From Geothermobacter sp964501815 (GTDB lineage Bacteria > Desulfobacterota > Desulfuromonadia > Desulfuromonadales > Geothermobacteraceae): a stretch of 7,203 nucleotides of DNA. Positions 1-6,435 of the stretch are shown here, one piece after another (position 1 is the first letter of the stretch; each line of letters opens with the position of its first letter). The translations under genes were made by a program, and so were the position numbers. The stretch spans positions 1 to 7,203 of the forward strand of contig CAZCUR010000101.1 of NCBI GenBank assembly GCA_964501815.1, read 5' to 3'. Below the pieces are notes generated by a model. That model worked only from the letters and a program-made list of their open reading frames with translations, made no database searches and had not been told where the DNA came from.

Positions 1-1835
1 CGTTTCGGTTTGGCTTCGGTCTCCGGCTTCTGTTCGGTGTCTTCGCCAGGTGCCGCCGATGCGTCGTGCGCATCCGGTTCGGCCGTGGCCGCCGCGAGGG
101 TCTCATTCGTGTTCGCGGTGTCGGCCTTCTCGGGCGTCTCGTTGTCCTGCCGGTCCTGCTCGGGGGCAGGCGCGTCGGCAGTTGCCTTTTTGCGGCGTCT
201 TCTGCGCCGGCGTTTGCGGCCCGGCTCGGTGGTGTCGGCCGTGGACGGCGCGGATTCCCCGGGTTCGGCAGCGATGGGGCTTTCGTCTTCCGGCCGTTGT
301 GCCAATGCCGATTCCGCTGTGACCGGACCGGGTTCCGTTCGTTCCTGGGCGTCCTGTTTGTCCCGCTTTACCAGCTCGATTTCGACCTCGTCCGGGGTCA
401 GTTCGGGATCTCCCTCGATAAGGATGGTGGTGCGGTACCGTCGTTCCAGCTCCAGAAGGTCTTCGCGCCGGTTGTTGAGCAGGTAGGTCGCCACCTCGGT
501 CGGAACAGCGAGTTCGATACGGGCGATCTGCTTTTTGGCCACCGCGGCGTGAATCTTGCGCAGCACCGCCACCGCCTGGGTTTCGGTACTGCGGACCCGG
601 CCGCGTCCCCGGCAGTGAGGGCAGGTATGCCAGGCCGCGGCCGCCAGGGCCGCCTTGATGCGCTGCCGACTCATTTCCAGCAGGCCGAACTGGCTGATGC
701 GCCCCACGGTGACCCGGGCCTTGTCCCCGGACAAAGCTTCTTTCAGGGTGCGTTCGACCTCACGAACGTGGCCGCGGTCGCGCATGTCGATAAAGTCGAT
801 GACGATCAGTCCGCCCAGATCGCGCAGGCGCAGCTGGCGCGCCACCTCGCGCGCCGCCTCGAGGTTGGTTTTGTAGGCGGTTGCTTCGATACCCTGTTCC
901 GTCGCCATCCTTCCCGAGTTGACATCGATGGCCACCAGCGCTTCGGTTTGGTCGATGACGATGGAGCCGCCCGAAGGCAGGGGCACCTGGTTGCGGGTGA
1001 TGGTTTCGATCTGTTCCTCGATCTGGTAGCGGGCGAAGATGGGGCGCTGTTCCTGGTGCAGTTTGACCAGATGTTGATGCTCGGGCATCACCTGGGCGAA
1101 AAAGTCCCGCGCCTGTTTGAAGACCTGGGGGTCGTCAATCAGCACTTCATCCATATCGGCGCTGAAATAGTCCCGGATGGAGCGGATGACCAGGTTGGAT
1201 TCCTGATAGATCAGGGTCGGGGCCTGACTGCGTTCGGCCAGTTCGAGGATGCTGCGATAGAGTTTGAGCAGATAGTCCAGGTCGCGCTGCAGTTCCTCGA
1301 CGCTGTGCCCCAGGGCGGCGGTGCGCACGATAATTCCCATGTCGGGAGGAAGCTGGAGCTGGTCGATGGCCTGGCGCAGAGCCTTGCGTTCGTCGCCGTC
1401 GGGGATTTTGCGGGAGATGCCGCGCGCCTTGTCCCCGGGCATCAGGACCATGTAGCGCCCCGCCAGGGAGAGAAAGGTGGTCAGGGCCGCACCCTTGGTG
1501 CCGCGTTCTTCCTTGACGATCTGGACCAGCAGTTCCTGGCCGCGGCGCAGGATTTCGTTGATGCGCGGGCGTTGTTTGTCGTCCGGCTGGCGCTCGGGGT
1601 AGAGCGCGGGGTTGATCTCGCCCAGCTGCAAAAAGCCGAGCCGTTCGGCGCCGTAATCAACAAAGGCGGCCTGCAGCCCGGATTCGACCCGGACCACGGT
1701 CGCCTTGTAGATGTTGCCTTTGGTCTGTTCCTGTCCGGCAATTTCGATGTCCAGTTCGGACAGAATGCCGTCTTCGACGATCGCCACCCGGTTTTCTTCC
1801 GGATGCGTGGCGTTCACCAGCATTTTTCGGGTCAT
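1..1835 (-). CDS. rne: Ribonuclease E/G family endoribonuclease, C-terminus cut by window edge
   Basis: Single-strand-specific endoribonuclease of mRNA decay and rRNA/tRNA processing; cytoplasmic, often membrane-tethered in the RNase E branch. 611 codons are visible, in frame without a stop to the left edge. The N-terminus MTRKMLVNATHPEE matches the RNase E opening. An S1 RNA-binding segment follows (about residues 37-120, with NIYKATVVRVESGLQAAFVDYG). The DNase I-like catalytic core has the two metal-binding aspartates at D304 (AIDVNS) and D347 (VIDFIDM), and the Zn-link cysteines are C405 and C408 (CPHCRGRG). These sit one residue away from the E. coli RNase E positions, which supports the chosen ATG; AGGA lies 6 nt upstream of it. 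From about residue 500 the protein becomes Ala/Glu/Pro/Asp-rich and low in complexity, with a basic patch GRKRRRRRRKK at 540-550, like the RNA-binding scaffold tails of long RNase E proteins. The tail makes rne more likely than rng. The true C-terminus is outside the window. Confidence 0.95.
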   Translation of the reverse strand, partial: MTRKMLVNATHPEENRVAIVEDGILSELDIEIAGQEQTKGNIYKATVVRVESGLQAAFVDYGAERLGFLQLGEINPALYPERQPDDKQRPRINEILRRGQELLVQIVKEERGTKGAALTTFLSLAGRYMVLMPGDKARGISRKIPDGDERKALRQAIDQLQLPPDMGIIVRTAALGHSVEELQRDLDYLLKLYRSILELAERSQAPTLIYQESNLVIRSIRDYFSADMDEVLIDDPQVFKQARDFFAQVMPEHQHLVKLHQEQRPIFARYQIEEQIETITRNQVPLPSGGSIVIDQTEALVAIDVNSGRMATEQGIEATAYKTNLEAAREVARQLRLRDLGGLIVIDFIDMRDRGHVREVERTLKEALSGDKARVTVGRISQFGLLEMSRQRIKAALAAAAWHTCPHCRGRGRVRSTETQAVAVLRKIHAAVAKKQIARIELAVPTEVATYLLNNRREDLLELERRYRTTILIEGDPELTPDEVEIELVKRDKQDAQERTEPGPVTAESALAQRPEDESPIAAEPGESAPSTADTTEPGRKRRRRRRRKKATADAPAPEQDRQDNETPEKADTANTNETLAAATAEPDAHDASAAPGEDTEQKPETEAKPK

Positions 1836-1962
1836 GTGAAATCCTTTCGGCAACCCCGCGGGGTCACCTCGAACTCGTGGCAGGGTATTGGCAGCCCCCT
1901 GACGGCGGCGTCCGCAGCCGGACGCTCCCCCATCCGCCCCCTCGGGGACGGAAGTTGCCGAG
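1836..1962 (-). promoter_or_regulatory. Probable GC-rich 5' leader of the rne gene
   Basis: If transcription starts just downstream of the extended -10 at 1963-1971, the rne mRNA has a leader of roughly 120 nt. It is GC-rich and contains a perfect 12-bp palindrome ACCCCGCGGGGT at 1853-1864, close to the ribosome-binding site, plus a CCCC/GGGG inverted pair around 1937-1948. E. coli rne is autoregulated through structure in its long 5' UTR. A similar role here is inference only; no sequence match to the E. coli element is claimed. Confidence 0.3.
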
Positions 1963-1971
1963 ACTATAGCA
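1963..1971 (-). promoter_or_regulatory. Extended -10 promoter element for rne
   Basis: Read on the minus strand the sequence is TGCTATAGT, a TGn extended -10 with five of six consensus bases in TATAGT. The -35 position at 17-bp spacing reads TATCCA, a weak match, which is common for extended -10 promoters. It lies about 130 bp upstream of the rne start codon in the divergent intergenic region. No mapped start supports it. Confidence 0.45.
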
Positions 1972-2011
1972 GATTCGGAGTCTTTTGGATACGACAGTTT
2001 TATCAGTGCTG

Positions 2012-2041
2012 TTGGGCTGGTGTCCTGGTCTGTGCTATAAG
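2012..2041 (+). promoter_or_regulatory. Candidate promoter immediately upstream of the ABC-F gene
   Basis: TTGGGC (2012-2017) and an extended -10 TGCTATAAG (2033-2041; hexamer TATAAG) are separated by 18 bp. The -10 has five of six consensus bases plus the TG extension; the -35 has only three. A start 6-8 bases after the -10 would fall at about 2047-2049, on the ATG itself, and so give a leaderless mRNA. If the promoter is real, the short AAGGGG at 2039-2044 would not be in the transcript. Confidence 0.4.
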
Positions 2042-2047
2042 GGGCCC

Positions 2048-3970
2048 ATGCTTCATCTGATTGATCTGCGCAAGGAATTTGCCGACCGGGTTCTGTTTGA
2101 CGGCCTGCAGCTCCATATCCGCCCCGGTGACCGTATCGGTTTGTGTGGTGACAACGGCAGCGGCAAGACCACGCTGCTCAAGCTGCTCGCCGGACAGCTG
2201 GAACCGGACGGCGGCCGGGTGGCCGTCGCCCGCGGCACCACCTTCGGTTATCTGCCCCAGGACGGCCTGACCCATGCCGGACGAACCTTGTTCGAGGAGG
2301 TGCGTTCCGGTCTTTCCGAACTGGTTGCCATTGAAGCAGAAATGGCGGATTTGCAGCGGCGGCTCGAAGAGGAGCCGGACGAGGCGCTGCTGGAGCGCTA
2401 CAGCGAGCTGGAACAGGAGTTCGCCCGCCGGGACGGCTATGCCATGGAGGCGGAAATCGGTCGGGTGCTGCGCGGCCTCGGTTTTGCCGAGTCGGACTGG
2501 CAGCGTCCGTGCGAGACCTTTTCCGGCGGCTGGCAGATGCGTATCGCTTTGGCGCGGCTGCTCTTGCGCCGCCCCAATTTGCTGCTGCTGGACGAGCCGA
2601 CCAACCACCTCGACCTGCCGGCGCGGGACTGGCTGGAAGATTATCTGCGCAACTATCCCCACGCGGTGGTGCTGGTCTCCCACGACCGGTATTTTCTCGA
2701 TCAGGTGGTCGGCCGCATTGTCGAACTCTGGAACGGTCGCCTGACCGAATATCCCGGCACCTACTCCACCTACCTGAAACAGCGCACCGAACGGATCGAG
2801 GCCCTGCGCGAGGCCAAACGGAGGCAGGATGAGGAAATCGCCCGTATCGAGGCCTTCATCAACCGCTTTCGCTATCAGGCCAACAAGGCGTCCCTGGTCC
2901 AAAGTCGTATCAAACAGCTCGAAAAGATGGAGCGGATCGTCCTGCCACCGCAGCGCAAAACCATTGCCTTTCGCTTTCCCGAGCCTCCCAAAAGCGGTCG
3001 CGAGGTACTGATTCTCAAACAGGCGGCCCAGCGCTATGGTGATTTGCAGGTGCTGCAGAAGGTCGACCTCACCATCGAACGCGGCGACCGGGTTGCCCTT
3101 GTCGGCGCCAACGGCGCCGGCAAATCGACCCTGATGCGCCTTCTGGCCGGAGTCGAGGCGCCCGCCGCCGGCAGCCGCACCGAAGGCTACAATCTGCAAC
3201 TGGCCTATTTTGCCCAGGACCAGGCGCGGGTGCTCGATCCGGACAAAACCGTGCTGCAGCAGATGACCGATGCAGCGCCCTTCAGCATGGTTCCGCGGGT
3301 ACGGGACATTCTGGGCAGTTTTCTCTTTTCCGGTGACGATGTCGACAAGCCGGTGCGGGTGCTCTCCGGCGGTGAGCGCAACCGGCTGGCGCTGGCGATT
3401 TTGTTGCTGCGTCCCGCCAATCTGCTGCTGCTCGACGAACCGACCAACCATCTGGACCTCGCCTCCAAGGAGGTTCTGCTCGAGGCGCTCAAAAATTACC
3501 GGGGTACCCTGGTTTTCGTCAGTCATGACCGGCATTTTGTCGACAGCCTGGCCACCCGGATCGTTTATGTCGCCGACGGCGGCATCGACTGCTGGCCGGG
3601 CAACTACAGTGACTTTGTTGCCGCTCGCGCGGCGCGTGGCGATGCCAGTCACAGTACCTTGCGCGTTGAGCAGAAAACGGCCTTTGGGCCCAAAGCCGAT
3701 GACAAACAGGCCCGCCGGGAAGAGCATGCCCGCCGCAAGGCCCTGCAGCGTGCCGAGCAGAAGCGGCAGCGCGAACTGGCGCGACTGGAAACAGAGATAG
3801 AACAGGCCGAAACCGACCTGGCGCAGGTCGAGGCGGAAATGGCCCGTCCCGAGTCGTATCAGGACACAGAGCGCTGGCGTGAGTTGTCGCACCGCTACCA
3901 GCAGCTTAAGGACGGGATCGACGAACTGTACCGGCGCTGGGAAGAACTGCAGCTTGAGGCCGCCGGCTGA
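2048..3970 (+). CDS. ABC-F family ATPase (ribosome-associated translation factor, YheS/YdiF/Uup-like)
   Basis: Full-length 640-residue ABC-F protein: two ABC cassettes on one chain and no membrane domain. ABC-F proteins act in the ribosomal E site to relieve stalled or ill-positioned peptidyl-tRNA. Cassette 1 has Walker A GDNGSGKT (34-41), signature FSGGWQ (158-163) and Walker B LLLLDEPTNHLD with D182/E183. Cassette 2 has Walker A GANGAGKST (353-361), signature LSGGE (439-443) and the same Walker B with D463/E464. Both catalytic glutamates are present. A charged helical linker (about 235-310, including FINRFRYQANKASLVQSRIKQLEKM) corresponds to the P-site tRNA interaction motif. The last ~80 residues form an E/Q/R-rich coiled coil like the YheS/Uup C-terminal domain. 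ATG at 2048 (MLHLIDLRKEF) is chosen because it fits the family N-terminus; the frame is open back to a TTG at 1985, but that adds 21 residues unlike the family. Subfamily is uncertain, with YheS or YdiF closest from memory. It is followed after 11 bp by the ParA-like gene. Confidence 0.93.
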   Translation: MLHLIDLRKEFADRVLFDGLQLHIRPGDRIGLCGDNGSGKTTLLKLLAGQLEPDGGRVAVARGTTFGYLPQDGLTHAGRTLFEEVRSGLSELVAIEAEMADLQRRLEEEPDEALLERYSELEQEFARRDGYAMEAEIGRVLRGLGFAESDWQRPCETFSGGWQMRIALARLLLRRPNLLLLDEPTNHLDLPARDWLEDYLRNYPHAVVLVSHDRYFLDQVVGRIVELWNGRLTEYPGTYSTYLKQRTERIEALREAKRRQDEEIARIEAFINRFRYQANKASLVQSRIKQLEKMERIVLPPQRKTIAFRFPEPPKSGREVLILKQAAQRYGDLQVLQKVDLTIERGDRVALVGANGAGKSTLMRLLAGVEAPAAGSRTEGYNLQLAYFAQDQARVLDPDKTVLQQMTDAAPFSMVPRVRDILGSFLFSGDDVDKPVRVLSGGERNRLALAILLLRPANLLLLDEPTNHLDLASKEVLLEALKNYRGTLVFVSHDRHFVDSLATRIVYVADGGIDCWPGNYSDFVAARAARGDASHSTLRVEQKTAFGPKADDKQARREEHARRKALQRAEQKRQRELARLETEIEQAETDLAQVEAEMARPESYQDTERWRELSHRYQQLKDGIDELYRRWEELQLEAAG

Positions 3971-3981
3971 CGGAGGAGAGA

Positions 3982-5277
3982 ATGGACGCCGAGTCACTGT
4001 TTGTGGTCACCATCGCCAGTGAAAAGGGCGGGGTCGGCAAGACCACCATTGCCACCAATCTGGCGGTCTATCTCAAGGCGCTGTGTGAAGATTTGCCGGT
4101 GACCATCGCCTCCTTCGACAATCATTTTTCCGTTGACAACATGTTCGCCATCGGCGCGTCCCAAGGCGCCACCGTGGCGGCCCTGTTCGCCGACGAGGCG
4201 CTGGACCAGGCGGTCACCCTTGGAGAATACGGCGTCCATTACCTGCGGTCGGAGCGCAACCTGACACCGCCTCACAACGCTGATTCCGGCCTGCTGCGCC
4301 GTCGTCTGACCGGCTCCGGCCTGACCGGCATTCTGGTGCTCGATACCCGTCCTCTACTCGACGAGGTGACGCGCATGGCGCTTGCGGCCGCCGATCTGGT
4401 CCTGATTCCGGTCAAGGACCGGCCCTCGCTGGTCAATGCTGCGGCGGTGGTCCGGGCGGCCGGCCAAACGGATGCCGACGGCCGGGTGTGGCTGGTGCCC
4501 AGCCTGATCGACGGCCGCTTGCGTCTGGAGAACGGCGCCGGGATGCGCGACTACCTGACCCTGATGGCCGCCGAGCGCGATCTGCCGCTGGCGCCGGTGG
4601 CCATTGCCAAAAGCCCCAAGGTCGAGAGCCTGGCGGCCGGCTTCGGCAGCCGCATTCACCCGGTGCTGACCCGGGCCCGCTCCACGGCGGTGCATCGGCA
4701 ACTGCGCGACCTGGCCCGTTTCGTTCTGGAACGGCATCAGCAGGCGATGGAGCAGGGGCGGCTGCGCTGCACGCCGGCCGGCGACGATTCCCTGCCCGCA
4801 CGCCGGCGGCAGCGCCTGCTTCCGGTCTGTCCGGTCTGCGCCCGACCGGCATCGGCGGCTGGCGGCGGCCTCTGCATCGCCCGTTCCGGGCGTCGTCTGG
4901 CCGTGGTGCATGGTGCCTGCCTGAACCGCCTGTTCGAGCAGACCGGGATCACCGTCCCGTCCGACGACCGGTTGCGCTATCTGGCGGTTGAGCTTGTCGG
5001 CCGGGGCCTGTCGGGCGCCGCGGCTGCGGTGAGCCTGTCCCTGTTCGATGAGCGCGCAGTGCTGCAGCGGCAGGAACAGGCGCCCCCGGCGGCGGTGGAC
5101 ATGTTCGAGACAGTGTTGGCACGGCTGACCGGGGACCCCGATGCAAGTCTGACCCGGGAAACGGCTGTCATTCTTGTCGGCGGCCAGCCGCCCGTTCAAC
5201 TGCTCAGGACGCCGCCCGGAACCGGCTGGCACGGAACGGTGAAAAAGGTTTTGCGCGTGCTGGGCGGTCAGGGCTGA
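3982..5277 (+). CDS. ParA/MinD-type ATPase with Cys/His-containing C-terminal extension
   Basis: 431-residue P-loop ATPase of the ParA/MinD (SIMIBI) superfamily, whose members dimerise on ATP and position DNA, cell-division proteins or other cargo. The deviant Walker A is EKGGVGKTT, with signature lysine K15 and K20. The A' region SFDNHFSVDNMF keeps D46, but the preceding Asp common in the family is S44. Walker B is ILVLDTRP (D121), followed by the family-like ADLVLIPVKDRPSL. The ATPase part ends near residue 255. The rest is atypical: a linker, then C283-x2-C286-x11-C298-x11-H310-x2-C313, a plausible one-zinc site, then a mixed helical tail with hydrophobic patches. I do not recognise this extension. 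The start has a strong GGAGGAG Shine-Dalgarno. It lies 11 bp after the ABC-F stop, so the two are probably co-transcribed. No MinE, ParB, FlhF or BcsQ neighbour is seen, so the cargo is unknown and a chromosome-partition role is not supported. Confidence 0.85.
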   Translation: MDAESLFVVTIASEKGGVGKTTIATNLAVYLKALCEDLPVTIASFDNHFSVDNMFAIGASQGATVAALFADEALDQAVTLGEYGVHYLRSERNLTPPHNADSGLLRRRLTGSGLTGILVLDTRPLLDEVTRMALAAADLVLIPVKDRPSLVNAAAVVRAAGQTDADGRVWLVPSLIDGRLRLENGAGMRDYLTLMAAERDLPLAPVAIAKSPKVESLAAGFGSRIHPVLTRARSTAVHRQLRDLARFVLERHQQAMEQGRLRCTPAGDDSLPARRRQRLLPVCPVCARPASAAGGGLCIARSGRRLAVVHGACLNRLFEQTGITVPSDDRLRYLAVELVGRGLSGAAAAVSLSLFDERAVLQRQEQAPPAAVDMFETVLARLTGDPDASLTRETAVILVGGQPPVQLLRTPPGTGWHGTVKKVLRVLGGQG

Positions 5278-5278
5278 C

Positions 5279-5332
5279 GGCAAGGCGCAATGTTTGCATC
5301 TGACTACGGGGCCGTCTTGCAGCCTTTTTGCC
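5279..5332 (+). repeat. Imperfect inverted repeat after the ParA-like gene, REP-like or terminator-like
   Basis: The segment starts two bases after the stop codon and folds on itself. GGCAA-GGC-GCAA (5279-5290) pairs with TTGC-A-GCC-TTT-TTGCC (5317-5332), giving twelve base pairs with two small bulges. The apical part has a further GAC/GTC pairing (5302-5304 with 5314-5316). There is no T-run after the stem, so it is not a canonical intrinsic terminator by itself. It shares the words GGCGCAA and GCATCTG, in the same order, with the segment after the last gene (7132 onward), which suggests a family of intergenic palindromes. Confidence 0.45.
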
Positions 5333-5335
5333 TTC

Positions 5336-5386
5336 CGGCATCCAAAAGGATGCCGCGCCGGGCATGCGCTTTTGCTTGCCTTTTTT
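5336..5386 (+). terminator. Possible Rho-independent terminator region after the ABC-F/ParA-like operon
   Basis: A perfect 8-bp stem CGGCATCC-AAAA-GGATGCCG occupies 5336-5355. An overlapping alternative hairpin pairs AAAAG (5344-5348) and ATGCC (5350-5354) with GGCAT (5361-5365) and CTTTT (5369-5373), followed by GCTTGCC and six T. The two cannot form together. The T-rich tract after the second stem makes it the better terminator candidate. Confidence is limited because the T-run is interrupted and the second stem has an internal bulge. Confidence 0.45.
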
Positions 5387-5403
5387 AAAAAACGGCGTAT
5401 TTT
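5376..5403 (+). promoter_or_regulatory. Weak candidate promoter for the DUF4388-like/membrane gene pair
   Basis: TTGCCT (5376-5381) and TATTTT (5398-5403) are spaced by 16 bp, each matching four of six consensus bases. The spacer contains the perfect palindrome TTTTTTAAAAAA (5381-5392), a markedly AT-rich spot in a GC-rich genome. A TAGAAT at 5412-5417 is an alternative -10 but has no reasonable -35. The best reason to expect a promoter here is the probable terminator just upstream and the new gene pair just downstream. Confidence 0.3.
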
Positions 5404-5425
5404 CAATGCAATAGAATTCGTATCA

Positions 5426-5430
5426 AGAGG
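5426..5430 (+). promoter_or_regulatory. Ribosome-binding site that decides the start at 5437
   Basis: AGAGG lies 6 nt before ATG 5437 but only 3 nt before the overlapping in-frame GTG at 5434. The spacing favours ATG and a protein one residue shorter than the longest possible frame. Confidence 0.6.
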
Positions 5431-5436
5431 TAAGTG

Positions 5437-6393
5437 ATGATTCTTCTGCCACGCGGAAACCCGGTCAAGGAACATATCGACCCCGGCAAGGTCAATCTGC
5501 CCGATGCCCTGATGAAGCTGCACAAGGGCAATTTCACCGGTTACCTGCGATTTGACACAACCCAGGGAGTCGGCATCCTCATTTACGACAAGGGCCGGCT
5601 CATCAGCGCCCTGTTCGAAGGCGGCACCCGGCACGCAATCGCCTACGACGCCATTGCCTCGATTTTCGAGCGCTCCCTGGCCGGCGGCGCCACCCTGAAC
5701 ATCTACCGCCTGTCGAGTGAACTCGCCATGAGTATTCATGCCTTGCTGCACGGCGAGGTCCTCTATCGCGGGCAGGAAGTCAAGCTGCTCGACATTCGCA
5801 CTCTTTTGGCCAAGCTGAAGGAAGACAAGATAACCGGATGTCTGCGCATTTACACCACCGACCGGGTGGCGCTCATCTTCTACCGGGAGGGCAATCCGCT
5901 GGGCTTTTTCCACGACGGCTCCACTGAGCTGGAAAAAACCGCGGAAAACTCCATGTCTGTGGCCAGGCTTCCCGGAGCCAAGATCGACGTGCTCACCACC
6001 CGGATTAGTGAGGAGGCGACCCTGGCCGACCTGGCCGCCTCGGCGGACCTGGTCGCCATCTGGCACAAGGCCCAGGAGGCCGTGGCGCGTGAACGGCGGG
6101 CGCGCGAAGAAGAGGCCGCCCGTACCCTCGAAGAGCGGGAAAAAGAACGCCGGCAGAAGATTCTCGGCCTGCTCAAGGGCGTGGCCGAGAAGCATCTCGG
6201 CAAGATCGGTGCCCAGCTGGCCGAAAAGGAATTCACCAAGGCTCTCAACGGACAGGGGGTGGTGTCCGAAGCGGTGCTGGCCGATTTCTACAAGCGCATT
6301 AGTCAGGCCGCCAAGCTGGTTGCCGGCCCCTCAACCGTCAAGACCATGCTCGACGACATGCAGAGGGGCATCAAGGCGCTGATCAAGGCCTGA
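5437..6393 (+). CDS. Tandem DUF4388/PATAN-like domain protein with coiled coil
   Basis: Soluble 318-residue protein without signal peptide or membrane segment. It contains two copies of a similar module about 99 residues apart. Copy 1 (about 21-63) reads LPDALMKLHKGNFTGYLRF then ILIYDKGRLISALFEGG. Copy 2 (about 120-162) reads IRTLLAKLKEDKITGCLRI then LIFYREGNPLGFFHDGS. The pattern of helix, short loop, TG-x-L-R-hydrophobic strand, then a strand ending in a G and another ending in a G turn is typical of DUF4388 (PATAN) proteins, which often accompany response regulators and small-GTPase systems. Residues about 205-245 are Arg/Glu/Ala-rich and predicted coiled coil. The tail (245-318) is helical, with an LLKGVAEKHLGKIGAQL stretch, and I do not recognise it. 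No catalytic motif is visible, so an adaptor or sensor role is likely (inference). The domain name is given from recalled pattern, not a search. The membrane-protein gene follows 42 bp downstream. Confidence 0.75.
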   Translation: MILLPRGNPVKEHIDPGKVNLPDALMKLHKGNFTGYLRFDTTQGVGILIYDKGRLISALFEGGTRHAIAYDAIASIFERSLAGGATLNIYRLSSELAMSIHALLHGEVLYRGQEVKLLDIRTLLAKLKEDKITGCLRIYTTDRVALIFYREGNPLGFFHDGSTELEKTAENSMSVARLPGAKIDVLTTRISEEATLADLAASADLVAIWHKAQEAVARERRAREEEAARTLEEREKERRQKILGLLKGVAEKHLGKIGAQLAEKEFTKALNGQGVVSEAVLADFYKRISQAAKLVAGPSTVKTMLDDMQRGIKALIKA

Positions 6394-6435
6394 TTCGTTC
6401 TCTTATTCAAGACGCTGGTATCAGGAGGTTGGTTC

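Noticed and set aside
1481..1741. 86-codon minus-strand frame inside the rne region
   Set aside because: Wrong frame relative to the rne coding sequence on the same strand; no domain.
1985..2047. N-terminal extension of the ABC-F protein from TTG at 1985
   Set aside because: The 21 added residues do not match the ABC-F family, the region overlaps the likely promoter, and no Shine-Dalgarno precedes the TTG.
66..2060. 664-codon open frame on the plus strand
   Set aside because: It is antisense to the rne gene, which has clear S1, catalytic and Zn-link motifs. The plus-strand translation has no recognisable domain; long antisense frames are expected in GC-rich DNA.
2003..3997. 664-codon open frame on the minus strand
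   Set aside because: Lies fully opposite the ABC-F gene, and its Gln/Gly/Val-rich translation mirrors the codon bias of that gene. No motif or convincing start signal.
3982..5277. Chromosome-partition ParA gene with a nearby parS/ParB system
   Set aside because: No ParB-like gene, no parS-like palindrome and no gidA/gidB or replication context; the C-terminal extension is also unlike Soj/ParA.
4354..6195. 613-codon open frame on the minus strand spanning two genes and the gap between them
   Set aside because: It crosses the ParA-like gene, the hairpin-rich intergenic region and the DUF4388-like gene. The translation has no domain and changes composition with the gene underneath, so it is a shadow.
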